From Pseudoalteromonas sp. R3 (GTDB lineage Bacteria > Pseudomonadota > Gammaproteobacteria > Enterobacterales > Alteromonadaceae): a stretch of DNA of 64,000 bases. The translations under genes were made by a program, and so were the position numbers. The stretch covers positions 558,001-622,000 of the forward strand of contig NZ_CP034834.1 in the NCBI RefSeq assembly GCF_004014715.1. Reading direction: 5' to 3'. The notes under the pieces are model-generated. The model was given only the letters and a program-made list of their open reading frames with translations, ran no database searches and had not been told where the DNA came from. Position 1 is the stretch's first letter. Every line of letters begins with the position of its first letter. Positions 9,962 to 19,781 of this stretch are shown piece after piece.

Positions 9962-12694
9962 ATGAAACCAATCAAAAAGTTTAAAACCAATTTGATCACG
10001 CTTTCTTTGCTTTCTCTTACTTCCCCTTTGGCTGTACATTCGGTTTCAGCAGAAGAGACAGCGCAAGAGATTGAAGAAGTAGTTGCGGTAGGCAGTCGCC
10101 TTAAAGGTAGTGCCAGTGCAGTAATTGAAGAAAGGAAAAATCAAGCTTTCGTAGCTGATATCATGGGTGCAGAGCAAATCTCACGTACCGGTGATAGTGA
10201 TGCTGCGTCTGCACTTCGCCGTGTAACAGGTCTGAGCCTGGTAAACGATAAGTTTATCTATGTGCGTGGTCTGGGTGAGCGATACTCAAGTGTACGATTA
10301 AATGGCGCTCAGGTTCCAAGTCCTGACTTAACGCGTAATGTAATTCCGCTAGATATCTTTCCATCGAGTATCATTGAATCACTCGCTGTACAAAAAGCAT
10401 ACTCACCAAATATGCCAGCGGCGTTTGGTGGCGGTGACGTAAATATCCGTACCAAAAGTATTCCAAGTGATCGCGTCCTTAAGTTAGAGGTTGGTGTCGC
10501 TCATAAAGACACTAACAGCAGAGGATTTGTTTACAATGGAAGCGATGATGACTGGTTAGGGGAAGATGACGGTTTGCGGTCCATGCCGGTTGCGGTAACT
10601 AACGCCCTGAGCAAATATGTAAACGGCATATCGGATATCTCACGTTTAAACATTCGTGCTGTAGAAGCTCAAGACAGAGGTGAAGCTGTATCACAGCAGC
10701 AGGCAATCGAGCTTAATAAAGACATTGCCAAAGCACTACATCGTGATTTTGGGATGGTTGAGAAAGACCTTGACCCTGATGTTGGCGGTAAATTGGTCTA
10801 TGGCGACCGTTTTGATGACCTATTCGGTTTGGGTGGTCAGTTTGGCTTTTTAGCGTCTTTGGCGTACGACCATGAATGGTCACACAGTAAAGGCTATACT
10901 GCTGTTCTGGCGTCGGTAGACAATGCCGATTCTAACTGTGGTGAAAGCCCATTAGCCTGTTATTCCGCTCGTGATGACAAAGAGTCTACTAAGAAAAATG
11001 TCAAGTTAAACAGTTCACTGAGTCTTGGCTATAAAATCGATGACCATGATCTGACCGCAAGCTTTATGAAGCTTCGCGACACCGAAGATGAAGCGTCAGT
11101 GTCCATTTACCAGGAGCCTTCTAAGTCTCTGAGTAAAGAAGACGGTGAAGTACAGCGTAAGCATTTGACCTCTTTCGAACAACGCGAACTGGAAATAGTT
11201 CAGCTACGCGGTACACATAATTTAAATTATGATTTCCTTAAGAGCGTGAACCTGGACGGCCTCGGTTTTGACTGGCATTACACGGATTCTACGGCAACAA
11301 CTAATATCCCGAGCGAGCTGGAAATTACGGCAAGAGATCGTTATGAGGGTGGCGCATATGTCGAAACCTATACCAGCGGGGCGTTAGGTGGTGATCCCTT
11401 CTTGTATCGCTTTGTCGACATGGAAGATAAAGTTGAAAACTACGGGTGGAACTTATCAAAAGCCTTTTATTTCGATAATTCAGAGCTTGAAGTCAAAGGT
11501 GGCGGCTATTTCGTAGAAAAAACACGTGACTATCGTACTGATTTCTTTAAATATCGCTTTGGCCCAAGTGAAGTGGTCAGCCTTGCTGACACTAGCAGTC
11601 AGGCACTGGGTATGGGCAGCTACTTTAAAGACGATGCAGTAGTAGACAGTACTGATGTAGAATTGTTGTTCCAAGAACCAACAGCAGATGATTATCTTGC
11701 TGCACAAAAAATTGATGCTTACTTTGGTGCATTCGACTACGTATTTAAAAACGACTGGCGACTCTCAGGTGGTTTGAGATACGAAGATTTCAGACAAGTC
11801 GCACTGGCATTTTCTCGCTCAGCTTATGACTCAGCATTATTGCAAGATCAGTTAAGCGAAGAAGCGATTAAAGACGCTACTGTAATGGAAGATGAAACAT
11901 TCGGCTCATTGTCCATGACATACAGCCAGGAAGGCTATCAGGTCCGTTTTGGCTGGGGTGAAACCATAGTTCGTCCAGACTTACGTGAGCTGACACCGGT
12001 TCAGTATCAAGACCCGCTAACTGATTACAGAACTTTGGGTAATCCAACGTTACAGTCAAGCTATCTTGATAACTTCGACGCACGAGTCGAGTTCTATTTC
12101 GACGGTGGTGACAACTTCTCAGTGGGTGCTTTCTATAAGGATATCGATAAGCCAATTGAAGCTCAGCTTACTGAACGCGATGGTCGATTCACTCTTGAGT
12201 TCGAAAATGCGGATAGTGCCTATGTATATGGCCTGGAAGCTGAATGGCTGGTCGAGTTGTCTGCGGATATGCTAGGTGGCGCATTCTTTACGTCTGGTAA
12301 CCTGACAGTCAGTGATTCTGAAGTTGAAATTTTAGAAAGTGCACGTGGTGATTTAACCAATATTAAGCGCCGGATGAGTGGCCACTCTAAATACGTGGCA
12401 AACTTTCAGCTGAACTACGATTCGCACAATGGTAACCACCAGGGTTCATTAATATACAACGTATTTGGTGACCGCATCCTGGCGGCAGGTGTAAATGGGT
12501 TTGACGACGCTTACGAGCAGCCAATTAATTCTTTGGACCTGGTGTACAGCTATTATCCAACGTTTAACACAACGATTACTGTAAAAGCAAAAAACCTGCT
12601 CGGTCAGGATTTTGAAGTTCAGCAAAACGATGTGGTTATCCGTTCTCGTGAGAATGCGCAGCAAATCAGCCTTGATGTGTCTGTTGAATTCTAA
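9962..12694 (+). CDS. TonB-dependent outer-membrane receptor
   Basis: Receptor of 910 residues: signal peptide (cleavage near VSAEE), a TonB box-like segment (EIEEVVAVGSR, about residues 36-47), a plug domain (ALRRVTGLSLVNDKFIYVRGLGERYSSVRLNG, about 75-110), and a beta-barrel ending in a C-terminal aromatic (VSVEF) as required for BAM insertion. The plug with YVRGLGERYSSVRLNGAQVPSP resembles receptors of the large carbohydrate/peptide-type TBDR group. Its substrate cannot be named. Its neighbours (lipoprotein just upstream, TonB2 operon before that) suggest a dedicated uptake locus. Confidence 0.93.
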   Translation: MKPIKKFKTNLITLSLLSLTSPLAVHSVSAEETAQEIEEVVAVGSRLKGSASAVIEERKNQAFVADIMGAEQISRTGDSDAASALRRVTGLSLVNDKFIYVRGLGERYSSVRLNGAQVPSPDLTRNVIPLDIFPSSIIESLAVQKAYSPNMPAAFGGGDVNIRTKSIPSDRVLKLEVGVAHKDTNSRGFVYNGSDDDWLGEDDGLRSMPVAVTNALSKYVNGISDISRLNIRAVEAQDRGEAVSQQQAIELNKDIAKALHRDFGMVEKDLDPDVGGKLVYGDRFDDLFGLGGQFGFLASLAYDHEWSHSKGYTAVLASVDNADSNCGESPLACYSARDDKESTKKNVKLNSSLSLGYKIDDHDLTASFMKLRDTEDEASVSIYQEPSKSLSKEDGEVQRKHLTSFEQRELEIVQLRGTHNLNYDFLKSVNLDGLGFDWHYTDSTATTNIPSELEITARDRYEGGAYVETYTSGALGGDPFLYRFVDMEDKVENYGWNLSKAFYFDNSELEVKGGGYFVEKTRDYRTDFFKYRFGPSEVVSLADTSSQALGMGSYFKDDAVVDSTDVELLFQEPTADDYLAAQKIDAYFGAFDYVFKNDWRLSGGLRYEDFRQVALAFSRSAYDSALLQDQLSEEAIKDATVMEDETFGSLSMTYSQEGYQVRFGWGETIVRPDLRELTPVQYQDPLTDYRTLGNPTLQSSYLDNFDARVEFYFDGGDNFSVGAFYKDIDKPIEAQLTERDGRFTLEFENADSAYVYGLEAEWLVELSADMLGGAFFTSGNLTVSDSEVEILESARGDLTNIKRRMSGHSKYVANFQLNYDSHNGNHQGSLIYNVFGDRILAAGVNGFDDAYEQPINSLDLVYSYYPTFNTTITVKAKNLLGQDFEVQQNDVVIRSRENAQQISLDVSVEF

Positions 12695-12715
12695 AGATTC
12701 ACGGTTTGTGTGACA

Positions 12716-12743
12716 AAAGCCTGACCTTCGGTCAGGCTTTTTT
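12716..12743 (+). terminator. Terminator after the TonB-dependent receptor
   Basis: AAAAGCCTGAC-cttcg-GTCAGGCTTTTTT, a long stem with a T tail; it may act in both directions. Confidence 0.9.
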
Positions 12744-13146
12744 AATTCGGACGGCAATTTACCCTAATATCTGATAGTCCGCTTTGAAATCACTTGCTAA
12801 ATCTGCATCTCTTTGACACATATCTAAGGTGCACAATTTCACTTTCTTTGATAGCCATTCTTTGCAAATTGTCCGGAGCAAAAATCAGTATGAAAGATAA
12901 AGTTGCGTGTTAATGGTGTCTTTGTATTAGGTATGGCTTTCGCTATCCAAGGAACAGTTATTTGGCAGTGTAATGTAAATGAGACTTAAGTCAGTTTTAA
13001 GTTACAAATTATTTTCTTAAATTTCAGCTTGTTGTAATCAAAATTACTTGAATACTCGCTAAACTTAAGCCATACTTTGTTCTAATTTAGTACTGCATTT
13101 TTATGATAGTTTGACCTGAGTACAAATTATCAACAACCTGGTTCTA

Positions 13147-13222
13147 AACTGTTGCTTTCGCGACAGTGTGGGACACAACCTTTACATGTTGTATCCAAAC
13201 CCCGCTTTCGCGGGGTTTTTTA
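13147..13222 (+). terminator. Three consecutive hairpins ending in a strong terminator upstream of asd
   Basis: In the 647-base gene-free stretch before asd, three stem-loops follow each other: CTGTTGC/GCGACAG (13149-13166), TGGGACACAAC/GTTGTATCCA (13169-13197) and CCCCGC-tttc-GCGGGG with six T (13200-13221). The last is a textbook terminator. No open frame precedes it after the receptor terminator, so it probably ends a small RNA or a leader transcript of asd. I see no lysine riboswitch core. The rest of 12744-13146 is AT-rich with nothing recognisable. Confidence 0.6.
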
Positions 13223-13341
13223 TGATTAATGTTCAATTTTGACGCTAAAAGTATAGTTTCTTATCACAATCTTTGCTATTTTTAGACGTCTAGACATACC
13301 TCTCACGCAATATACTCAATGATTCAAAAAAAGGTAATACC

Positions 13342-14454
13342 ATGAAAAAAGTAGGACTAATTGGTTGGCGTGGAATGGTCGGCTCTGTTTTGATGCAACG
13401 TATGCACGAAGAAAATGACTTTTCTGATATTGAACCTTATTTCTTTACAACATCCCAAGCCGGTCAACCGGGGCCAGAAGTAAAGTCTCAGTCCACGGCG
13501 TTGTTAGATGCATATGACCTCGACAGTCTCTCTGGGATGGACATAATTTTGTCATGTCAGGGTGGCGATTACACAAAAGCAGTGTACAGCAAATTGAAAG
13601 AAACTGGCTGGAATGGCTACTGGATTGATGCGGCCTCAGCTTTGCGAATGTCGTCGGATAGCATTATTGTGCTGGATCCGGTAAACAGAGATGTAATAGA
13701 GCAGGGTCTTGAACAGGGCGTGAAGACCTTTGTTGGTGGTAACTGTACTGTGTCGCTGATGTTACTGGCCCTGGGTGGGTTGTTTGAACAGGATCTGATT
13801 GAATGGGTCAGTCCGATGACATATCAGGCAGCATCCGGAGCTGGTGCCCGAAATATGAAAGAACTGATCACCCAGATGGGCGAAATACATGGTTCTGTAA
13901 AAACACAACTGACTGACCCCAGTGCGGCAATACTAGAAATTGATAAACTTGTAGCTGAAAAACTCAAGTCACAAAGCTTGCCGACAGATCAATTTGGTGT
14001 GCCTCTGGCCGGTAGCTTGATCCCATGGATAGATGTACCTATGGAAAGTGGTCAGAGTAAGGAAGAGTGGAAGGCACAGGTCGAAGCAAATAAGATCCTG
14101 GGTTCGAGTAAACAACCTATCCCTGTTGATGGGATCTGTGTACGTATCGGTGCAATGCGCTGCCACGCACAGGCTTTAACCATCAAGCTTAGAGAAGACA
14201 TTGCGATTGAAAAAATAGAAGAGATTTTAGAAGCGCACAACGAATGGGTTACGGTCATTCCCAATGAAAGAAAAGTAACCGAGCAAGAGCTGACACCCGT
14301 AAAAGTGACCGGTACGCTGAATATCCCAGTGGGAAGAATACGCAAACTTACCATGGGTCCAGAATATATTAGCGCATTTACTGTAGGTGATCAGTTACTA
14401 TGGGGAGCTGCTGAACCTTTACGTCGTATGCTGCGGATTATTGTAGAGCAATAA
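13342..14454 (+). CDS. asd: Aspartate-semialdehyde dehydrogenase
   Basis: Enzyme of 370 residues that reduces aspartyl phosphate to aspartate semialdehyde with NADPH, the branch point to lysine/diaminopimelate, methionine and threonine. Seen directly: N-terminal nucleotide-binding motif [18 protein letters not shown], the catalytic Cys135 in [11 protein letters not shown], and a substrate loop with [14 protein letters not shown]; length matches the gammaproteobacterial family. It is an essential-type gene on this replicon, supporting chromid rather than plasmid status, unless a second copy exists elsewhere. A terminator follows at 14476; gene and terminator suggest a monocistronic unit. Confidence 0.96.
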   Translation: MKKVGLIGWRGMVGSVLMQRMHEENDFSDIEPYFFTTSQAGQPGPEVKSQSTALLDAYDLDSLSGMDIILSCQGGDYTKAVYSKLKETGWNGYWIDAASALRMSSDSIIVLDPVNRDVIEQGLEQGVKTFVGGNCTVSLMLLALGGLFEQDLIEWVSPMTYQAASGAGARNMKELITQMGEIHGSVKTQLTDPSAAILEIDKLVAEKLKSQSLPTDQFGVPLAGSLIPWIDVPMESGQSKEEWKAQVEANKILGSSKQPIPVDGICVRIGAMRCHAQALTIKLREDIAIEKIEEILEAHNEWVTVIPNERKVTEQELTPVKVTGTLNIPVGRIRKLTMGPEYISAFTVGDQLLWGAAEPLRRMLRIIVEQ

Positions 14455-14475
14455 AGCTCAAACACGATACGTTCA

Positions 14476-14516
14476 GATAAAAGCACTAAGCCTTGCTTGA
14501 TGCTTTTATCTTTTAT
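14476..14516 (+). terminator. Terminator of asd
   Basis: GATAAAAGCA ... TGCTTTTATC pairing around a 15-base loop, followed by TTTTATT. Confidence 0.8.
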
Positions 14517-14632
14517 TAATTTTAAGCAGAAAATTGATTGGCAATTTGGGCATGATATATGTCGCATATAGCAATATGGAGCAAACCAGCTAATTTGCTG
14601 AACCCGAAACGAGTAGTTGTTACATATATCGT

Positions 14633-14660
14633 ATATCCTATAATTTGTATTATGTTAAAT
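14633..14660 (+). other. dif-like XerC/XerD site
   Basis: A perfect XerD-arm consensus TTATGTTAAAT (14650-14660) is preceded, after a 6-base spacer TTTGTA, by ATATCCTATAA (14633-14643). The latter keeps the inner ATAA of XerC arms and resembles plasmid XerC arms. Length and layout (11-6-11) are those of a dif or pdif site. It lies in a 720-base gene-free stretch that otherwise shows only two hairpins. Which recombinase uses it is unknown. Confidence 0.5.
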
Positions 14661-14959
14661 AATGTATTTTCTAAAATTAGCTTCTCCATGGCCCTACCTA
14701 TCTTGTATTACTAGCTTGAGACATGCTTAACTGGGGATACTAGGCAACGCGGGAATTATTAGTTGAATTGTTCCCTATTCAGCAAAAGCAAAAAATAATA
14801 ACCGTCTGTCGATGTTATTTATCATGAGTGAATGCGGCATTTAGGCTTAGCTTATTCTCACTCTGTTCTCTGAAAATTATGAACAAGATCTTCACTCGAC
14901 GTTCCAGGATGACAGACACTTTCGTCAGATCTCAAACTAAGGGATATCTGCTCAACACT

Positions 14960-14990
14960 AAAGACCGATACTAACCAGTATCGGTCTTTA
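14960..14990 (+). terminator. Perfect isolated hairpin, possible terminator of an unseen transcript
   Basis: AAAGACCGATACT pairs perfectly with AGTATCGGTCTTT across a 4-base loop in the middle of the 14455-15177 gene-free stretch. There is no convincing open frame on either side that it would end, so a short non-coding transcript is possible. Confidence 0.45.
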
Positions 14991-15177
14991 TGAAGGCTAG
15001 CCTTGTTGTTGGTTTAGATAGCCGCTATTTTTTTATTTAGCATTCGCCTGAATCACATAAGCCCCGTGGATAAAAATTAAATTATTGATTTACCGTAAGC
15101 CATAGGCTTAACTACTTATTGTTAGCAATGCAGGCATTTTTAGAGATTTATCTTTGCAATAATAGAAGGAACTTCTA

Positions 15178-15948
15178 ATGAAAATACTGGTGATAGTCGT
15201 TACTTTAGCCATTCTGTTTGGTTGTACTACTACTTCTAAAAACGTCACGCTGGTTGACTGTGACCATCCTTCTGGGTGGTGTGAGCAAATTAGGAATACG
15301 GCTCAAGAAGCGTTCGTTTTTGCACAAATGTCGCACAACGTATACCAGGATGATTTCCAATTTAGCCTACCAACTAAGTATTCCGCTGTTGAGCACAGTG
15401 ACAATGATGCAATTGGTTTTGCGTACTCTATCTATGAAGATACTGATACAAATACCGTGATTTTAGTTTTTCGGGGTACAGAAGATATAACCGATTGGTG
15501 GTATGGAAATTTCTTGGGATGGCAAAACGAATCTGCCCTTGAGCTATTCGATCAGCAAAAAAGTCAGTATCCTGAAGGCACTAAATTTATAGTTACTGGA
15601 CACTCACTGGGTGGCGCTATTGCCTTAGAAATATCTCTGAAAAGAGAACATGTTGACACCTATGTCTTTAATACATCGCCACGGTTTCGTTTTGGAGAAC
15701 AAGTTTATGAAAATAAGCGTGTTTCGATCGTAGAAAATGGTGAAATTCTAAAATTATTTCGAGCCCCTGCACCTGAAGCCACGCAAACGTATACATCATT
15801 GGGTTGTTCGAGCGGTGGGCCATTATCTCAACACGAGCAGTCCAAACTGGCAGTTTGCCTTACAAAAATAGCGGCCTCTCAATCGGCAATGGCTATTGAA
15901 TCTCTAAATTCCAATAATATTGAATTACCAGAATACTTATTAAACTGA
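15178..15948 (+). CDS. Class 3 (Lipase_3) family lipoprotein lipase
   Basis: Lipoprotein of 256 residues with lipobox ILFGC (Cys16). The fold is alpha/beta hydrolase: VILVFRGTEDITDWWYGNF supplies the oxyanion-side motif, and VTGHSLGGAIALEISL carries the nucleophile Ser143. This matches PF01764 lipases, which hydrolyse acylglycerols. The C terminus is short compared with many family members and the catalytic His is not obvious, so activity is likely but not certain. It is flanked by long gene-free stretches on both sides and sits upstream of two secreted proteases. Confidence 0.85.
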   Translation: MKILVIVVTLAILFGCTTTSKNVTLVDCDHPSGWCEQIRNTAQEAFVFAQMSHNVYQDDFQFSLPTKYSAVEHSDNDAIGFAYSIYEDTDTNTVILVFRGTEDITDWWYGNFLGWQNESALELFDQQKSQYPEGTKFIVTGHSLGGAIALEISLKREHVDTYVFNTSPRFRFGEQVYENKRVSIVENGEILKLFRAPAPEATQTYTSLGCSSGGPLSQHEQSKLAVCLTKIAASQSAMAIESLNSNNIELPEYLLN

Positions 15949-15997
15949 TACAGTCTGACATGAGGTTATGAAGGATTGTTCTGGGAGTTAAATTGGG

Positions 15998-16071
15998 AGG
16001 CTTTATGCTCCATACCCATTGACCGCTGAAAGGCTCTATGGAGCATGTTTATTTTATGGCATAAAGAGCCT
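15998..16071. repeat. Nested inverted repeats downstream of the lipase gene
   Basis: The inner arms ATGCTCCATA (16005-16014) and TATGGAGCAT (16037-16046) are perfect. The outer arms GAGGCTTTATGC (15998-16009) and GCATAAAGAGCCTC (16058-16071) overlap the inner ones and offer an alternative pairing. It could terminate the lipase transcript or switch between two folds. Beyond it, 16072-16539 holds no gene I can support; it is AT-rich and must contain the protease promoter. Confidence 0.5.
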
Positions 16072-16539
16072 CGATTAATTCTCAACTTCTCAAGCCATCG
16101 AGCATATGAATGAAGGAAAAGATATTCATACACAATAAATGGTCAAAACGACAATCCCCCGCTGATGATTGGCTTTGATGTAACCCAAACTGCTAACGCG
16201 CCCCCTCCATATTAGCACTAAAAACAATTCATTAACCTACTTCCAGCCGTGCCCGCCCTGCTTCACCAAAATAACAATTATGCAAAATGTTAAGTTATAC
16301 TGTATACAATATAATCTCATTGATGTAAGTTACACAAAGCTGTCGTAACGTACAAAAATCCACCGAACCTCTATGGTTGGAGGTTAGGTTACTAATATAA
16401 AAGAATATTTATGCAGTTCCAGGGAAATAACAAAGTACCAATAACGGTACTTATAACAACACTACAAGTTAACTTAGATGAAAAGAAAGCACGTTCTTAA
16501 CATCCATATGTTAACAAATAAAAACAACAGGAGAACACT

Positions 16540-19500
16540 ATGCCTTTTTCTCAACGTGTGTTGGCAAAAACACCGACCAGAAAAACACTCTGCCAGGCTA
16601 CGGCTATTTTGCTGACTACGCTGTCCCCCAACACTGTATTTGCAGGCGAGCCTGTCAAAGTCAGTCAAACTGAACTTGATAGTAGGATACAATCCGTATT
16701 TGCGAATTCCACCAGCCATAAACATGGAGGACTGATCTGTGGTACTGACCATAATTCGCAGGATTGGTCTGCTATCCAGAAAGAGAATCTCAGACAACGG
16801 TCTTTGAGTTCTAGTTTTGCATCGCACATTATGTCTGAGCTTGCGAGTCAGGACGATATTGCAGCAGAGAATGGCAATGGTGTTCCCGGGCGTTACTATA
16901 TTCCAGTGGTTGTGCATATTTATGGCGACAGATACAACTGTGAAACAGGCACCTACTGCTTAACCGAGCAAAAAGTCATAGACGGACTGAACAAGTCTAA
17001 CCAGGATTTCCTGGGTTTAATCACAGATGATGGACCCATTGCGCCCGAGTTTCAGGCGATCAGGCAAAATCTCAACATTGAATTTGTATTGGCAAAAAAA
17101 GATCCAAGCGGCCAACCAACAAATGGTATTGTCCGCCACCCAGAAAAAGCAGGATATGGTAAAGGCAGTGGCGTTGACGATCAAATTTCAGCCGATGCCT
17201 GGGACAACTTTAAGTATATGAATATCTATATTCAGCAAGACTTATATGATGATGGCTCAACGAATAATTCCGGTGTAGCCTGGTACCCTCAGTTGAGCAT
17301 GTCGCAAAATGGCTTGTCACGGGTTGTTTATAATGGTGATTATGTTGGTGCTAACACCAATGAAAACTTCCGCTCTGTTTTGACCCATGAGTTTGGCCAC
17401 TGGCTAAACCTGCCCCATACCTTTGATGGTGATGTCTGTACTATTCATTCTGAGGCTTTTTGTAATGCGACTGGTGATGGCTCGTGCGATACGCCGCAAA
17501 TGAGTAGCAGCATATTACAGAACAACGCAAAAAACTGTTTGGGTCAGCCGACAAACACAGAAAACTTTATGCACTACTCCGACAACTATGCCATGTTCAC
17601 CAGTGATCAGGTAGACAGAATGACCGCTGCCCTTCATGGGCCTGCAAGGGCAACGCTTTGGTCTAATGCAAACCTGATAGCAACTGGCCTTGATGAGTAT
17701 ACCAGCAATGCTGATCATCCATGGGATGGCACGTCCGGCGCGGTTACGCCGCCAAAGGGCGATGTTATTCAGTCGTTTACAGATCTGTCAGGTCAAAAAG
17801 GCGATGTGGATAACTACGAGATCTCGGTGCCGGCTGGTACGCAGGCTGTTGCATTTTATTTGGATGGTTACGATGAAGACCCTGATATGTATGTCTCTAA
17901 GGGCCAAGCACCGGTGAAAAATGGCGATAACTGGGACGCCGATTTTATCTCATTCAGAAGCGCGGGTTCTCCGGAGCTGGTGACTATTTCTGCTCCATCC
18001 AGTACAGTGCCCTATCATACTACAATTGACGCCTTTAGTGCCTATTCAAATGCGACGCTCAGTGTCATTTCTGGCACTGACAATACACTGTGCAATGGCT
18101 GTGAGCGCGTATTCTTAGCTGAAATTAATAACCTGGAATCTGCTAAAGGTGCCGATCCAAAAACCTATCAGTTTGAAATCCCATCTGATGCTGTACGCAC
18201 GGTTGCGGTAATGCCTGGCGGGTATCAGGGTGATCCAGATGCCTATGTTAGTATGAACTCAGTGCCAACGGCTGATAAACATGACTGCGGGCCATTCAGT
18301 GCACCAAGACACAGCGAGTACTGCGAATTTGCAGCTGGCGGTGGCCAGTTAAATATCATGGTTGACCCTTTCCTAGAGTATAGCGGCGCTTCGTTAGTTG
18401 TTTATTATGAACGAGCTGGTGACTCTGGCTTACCCATCGCACAAGCCAATGGCCCTTATAGTACCACTATTGGCGAGTCTATTCAGTTTAGCAGTGCGGG
18501 CTCAAACGATGCTAACGGAAGTATTGTTAGTTATTACTGGGAATTTGGTGATGGTAACACGTCCACCGCTGTAAGCCCTGTACATACCTACCAAAACGCA
18601 GAAGCATATACTGTGAAACTGACCGTAACAGATAATGACGGTAACACGGCAACAGATACTGCAACTGCTGAGGTGAAATCAGAACTTGTGGCCCCTACTG
18701 CACTAGCCAATGGCCCCTACTCTGCCATGTCAGGACAAGCCGTCGCCTTCAGCAGTGCAGGTTCTGAAGATCCGGATGGCAATATTGTTACTTACCTGTG
18801 GGAGTTTGGCGACGGCAACTCAAGCAATGAGCCGAACCCCGGCCATACCTACACTCAGACTGGCGACTATATGGCAACTTTAACAGTGACAGATAACGAT
18901 GGACTGAGTAACAGCGCGCAAGCCGCCGTAAGCATTTCCGGCATTGAATACTGTTCAGCCAGTGGCAACACCCGATATGAATGGATCGCAAATGTACAAA
19001 ATGGATCGTTTAGCAACCCTTCTCAGGCAGACGGATATGGTGATTTTTCTAATCAGACTATTAAGCTTACAGAGGGATCTAACCTGTTTACCTTTACGCC
19101 AGGCGGAAGTTACACCGAGCATTGGGTTGCCTGGATAGATTTTAATAACAATGGTCAGTTCGAAGAATCTGAGCAGGTTATGTCAGACGTGTCTGGTAAA
19201 GGCGAAGTGACAGGCTCAATTAATGTTCCTGCAAATATGGTGGGTTCTAAAGCCAGATTACGTATTGCTATGAAGTACAACGGCGCTGCTGCCAGTGCCT
19301 GTGGCTCGGTAGGTGATGGAGAAGTTGAGGACTATACCGTTGAGATCATGCCCAAAGATATCAGTGGCTCGGTACCTGATGCATGTGCGACTCAGCAGCC
19401 AGTAACCGGCGGTCGACTGGTGGCGGGCGAAGCGACCTGTCTGGGAGGAGATGGTACTTTATGGTTATCTATTGGAGATATTAATTCTGCACAAAGCCTG

Positions 19501-19725
19501 GCTATTACAACAGCGCATGGCAGTGGAAGTCTGAACATCTTGTACAAAAATGGTGGCTGGCCAAGTGATAACGATAAGGACGCACAATCTAATTCTGGTG
19601 GCACATCGGAATGCATTCAAATCGCAGCTGGAAGCCAGTATTGGTCTTACCTAAAGATCTCTGGTAATGCAGAAAACGCCAGCATAATTGTCGACTTTGA
19701 CGCACAGCAATGTCGTAAGCAGTAG
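16540..19725 (+). CDS. Secreted M43-type zinc metalloprotease with PPC, PKD and GEVED domains
   Basis: Exported protein of 1061 residues. After a signal peptide (to about residue 35) and a prodomain, the protease domain carries the zinc motif HEFGHWLNLPH (His283, Glu284, His287, His293) and a downstream Met-turn (NFMHYSD), as in M43 cytophagalysin/pappalysin-like enzymes. Asn stands where HExxHxxGxxH has Gly, a variant that occurs in this family. Then follow two PPC-like beta domains (about 400-630), two PKD domains (about 635-800, each with YxWEFGDGN) and a GEVED domain (about 805-945, ending GDGEVEDYTVEI). A last beta domain closes the chain. Such tails usually bind insoluble protein or are removed on maturation. 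Probably an extracellular protein-degrading enzyme. Confidence 0.9.
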   Translation: MPFSQRVLAKTPTRKTLCQATAILLTTLSPNTVFAGEPVKVSQTELDSRIQSVFANSTSHKHGGLICGTDHNSQDWSAIQKENLRQRSLSSSFASHIMSELASQDDIAAENGNGVPGRYYIPVVVHIYGDRYNCETGTYCLTEQKVIDGLNKSNQDFLGLITDDGPIAPEFQAIRQNLNIEFVLAKKDPSGQPTNGIVRHPEKAGYGKGSGVDDQISADAWDNFKYMNIYIQQDLYDDGSTNNSGVAWYPQLSMSQNGLSRVVYNGDYVGANTNENFRSVLTHEFGHWLNLPHTFDGDVCTIHSEAFCNATGDGSCDTPQMSSSILQNNAKNCLGQPTNTENFMHYSDNYAMFTSDQVDRMTAALHGPARATLWSNANLIATGLDEYTSNADHPWDGTSGAVTPPKGDVIQSFTDLSGQKGDVDNYEISVPAGTQAVAFYLDGYDEDPDMYVSKGQAPVKNGDNWDADFISFRSAGSPELVTISAPSSTVPYHTTIDAFSAYSNATLSVISGTDNTLCNGCERVFLAEINNLESAKGADPKTYQFEIPSDAVRTVAVMPGGYQGDPDAYVSMNSVPTADKHDCGPFSAPRHSEYCEFAAGGGQLNIMVDPFLEYSGASLVVYYERAGDSGLPIAQANGPYSTTIGESIQFSSAGSNDANGSIVSYYWEFGDGNTSTAVSPVHTYQNAEAYTVKLTVTDNDGNTATDTATAEVKSELVAPTALANGPYSAMSGQAVAFSSAGSEDPDGNIVTYLWEFGDGNSSNEPNPGHTYTQTGDYMATLTVTDNDGLSNSAQAAVSISGIEYCSASGNTRYEWIANVQNGSFSNPSQADGYGDFSNQTIKLTEGSNLFTFTPGGSYTEHWVAWIDFNNNGQFEESEQVMSDVSGKGEVTGSINVPANMVGSKARLRIAMKYNGAAASACGSVGDGEVEDYTVEIMPKDISGSVPDACATQQPVTGGRLVAGEATCLGGDGTLWLSIGDINSAQSLAITTAHGSGSLNILYKNGGWPSDNDKDAQSNSGGTSECIQIAAGSQYWSYLKISGNAENASIIVDFDAQQCRKQ

Positions 19726-19740
19726 TCGATAACAAGCTTA

Positions 19741-19781
19741 AGCCAAAAAGCAGCACCTGAAAAGTGCGCTGCTTTTTGGCT
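19741..19781 (+). terminator. Terminator after the M43 protease
   Basis: AGCCAAAAAGCAGC pairs perfectly with GCTGCTTTTTGGCT. The stretch 19782-20191 beyond it is gene-free and AT-rich; I see no other element in it except the region that must hold the subtilase promoter. Confidence 0.85.

Noticed and set aside
13026..13041. Ter-like AGCTTGTTGTAATCAA on the plus strand
   Set aside because: Close to the E. coli consensus but lacks the conserved A before TGTTG, and its orientation would block the incoming rightward fork 23 kb before the terminus. Probably chance.
12744..13146. Lysine or SAM riboswitch upstream of asd
   Set aside because: None of the conserved core elements of these riboswitches could be found by eye; only the three hairpins further on stand out.
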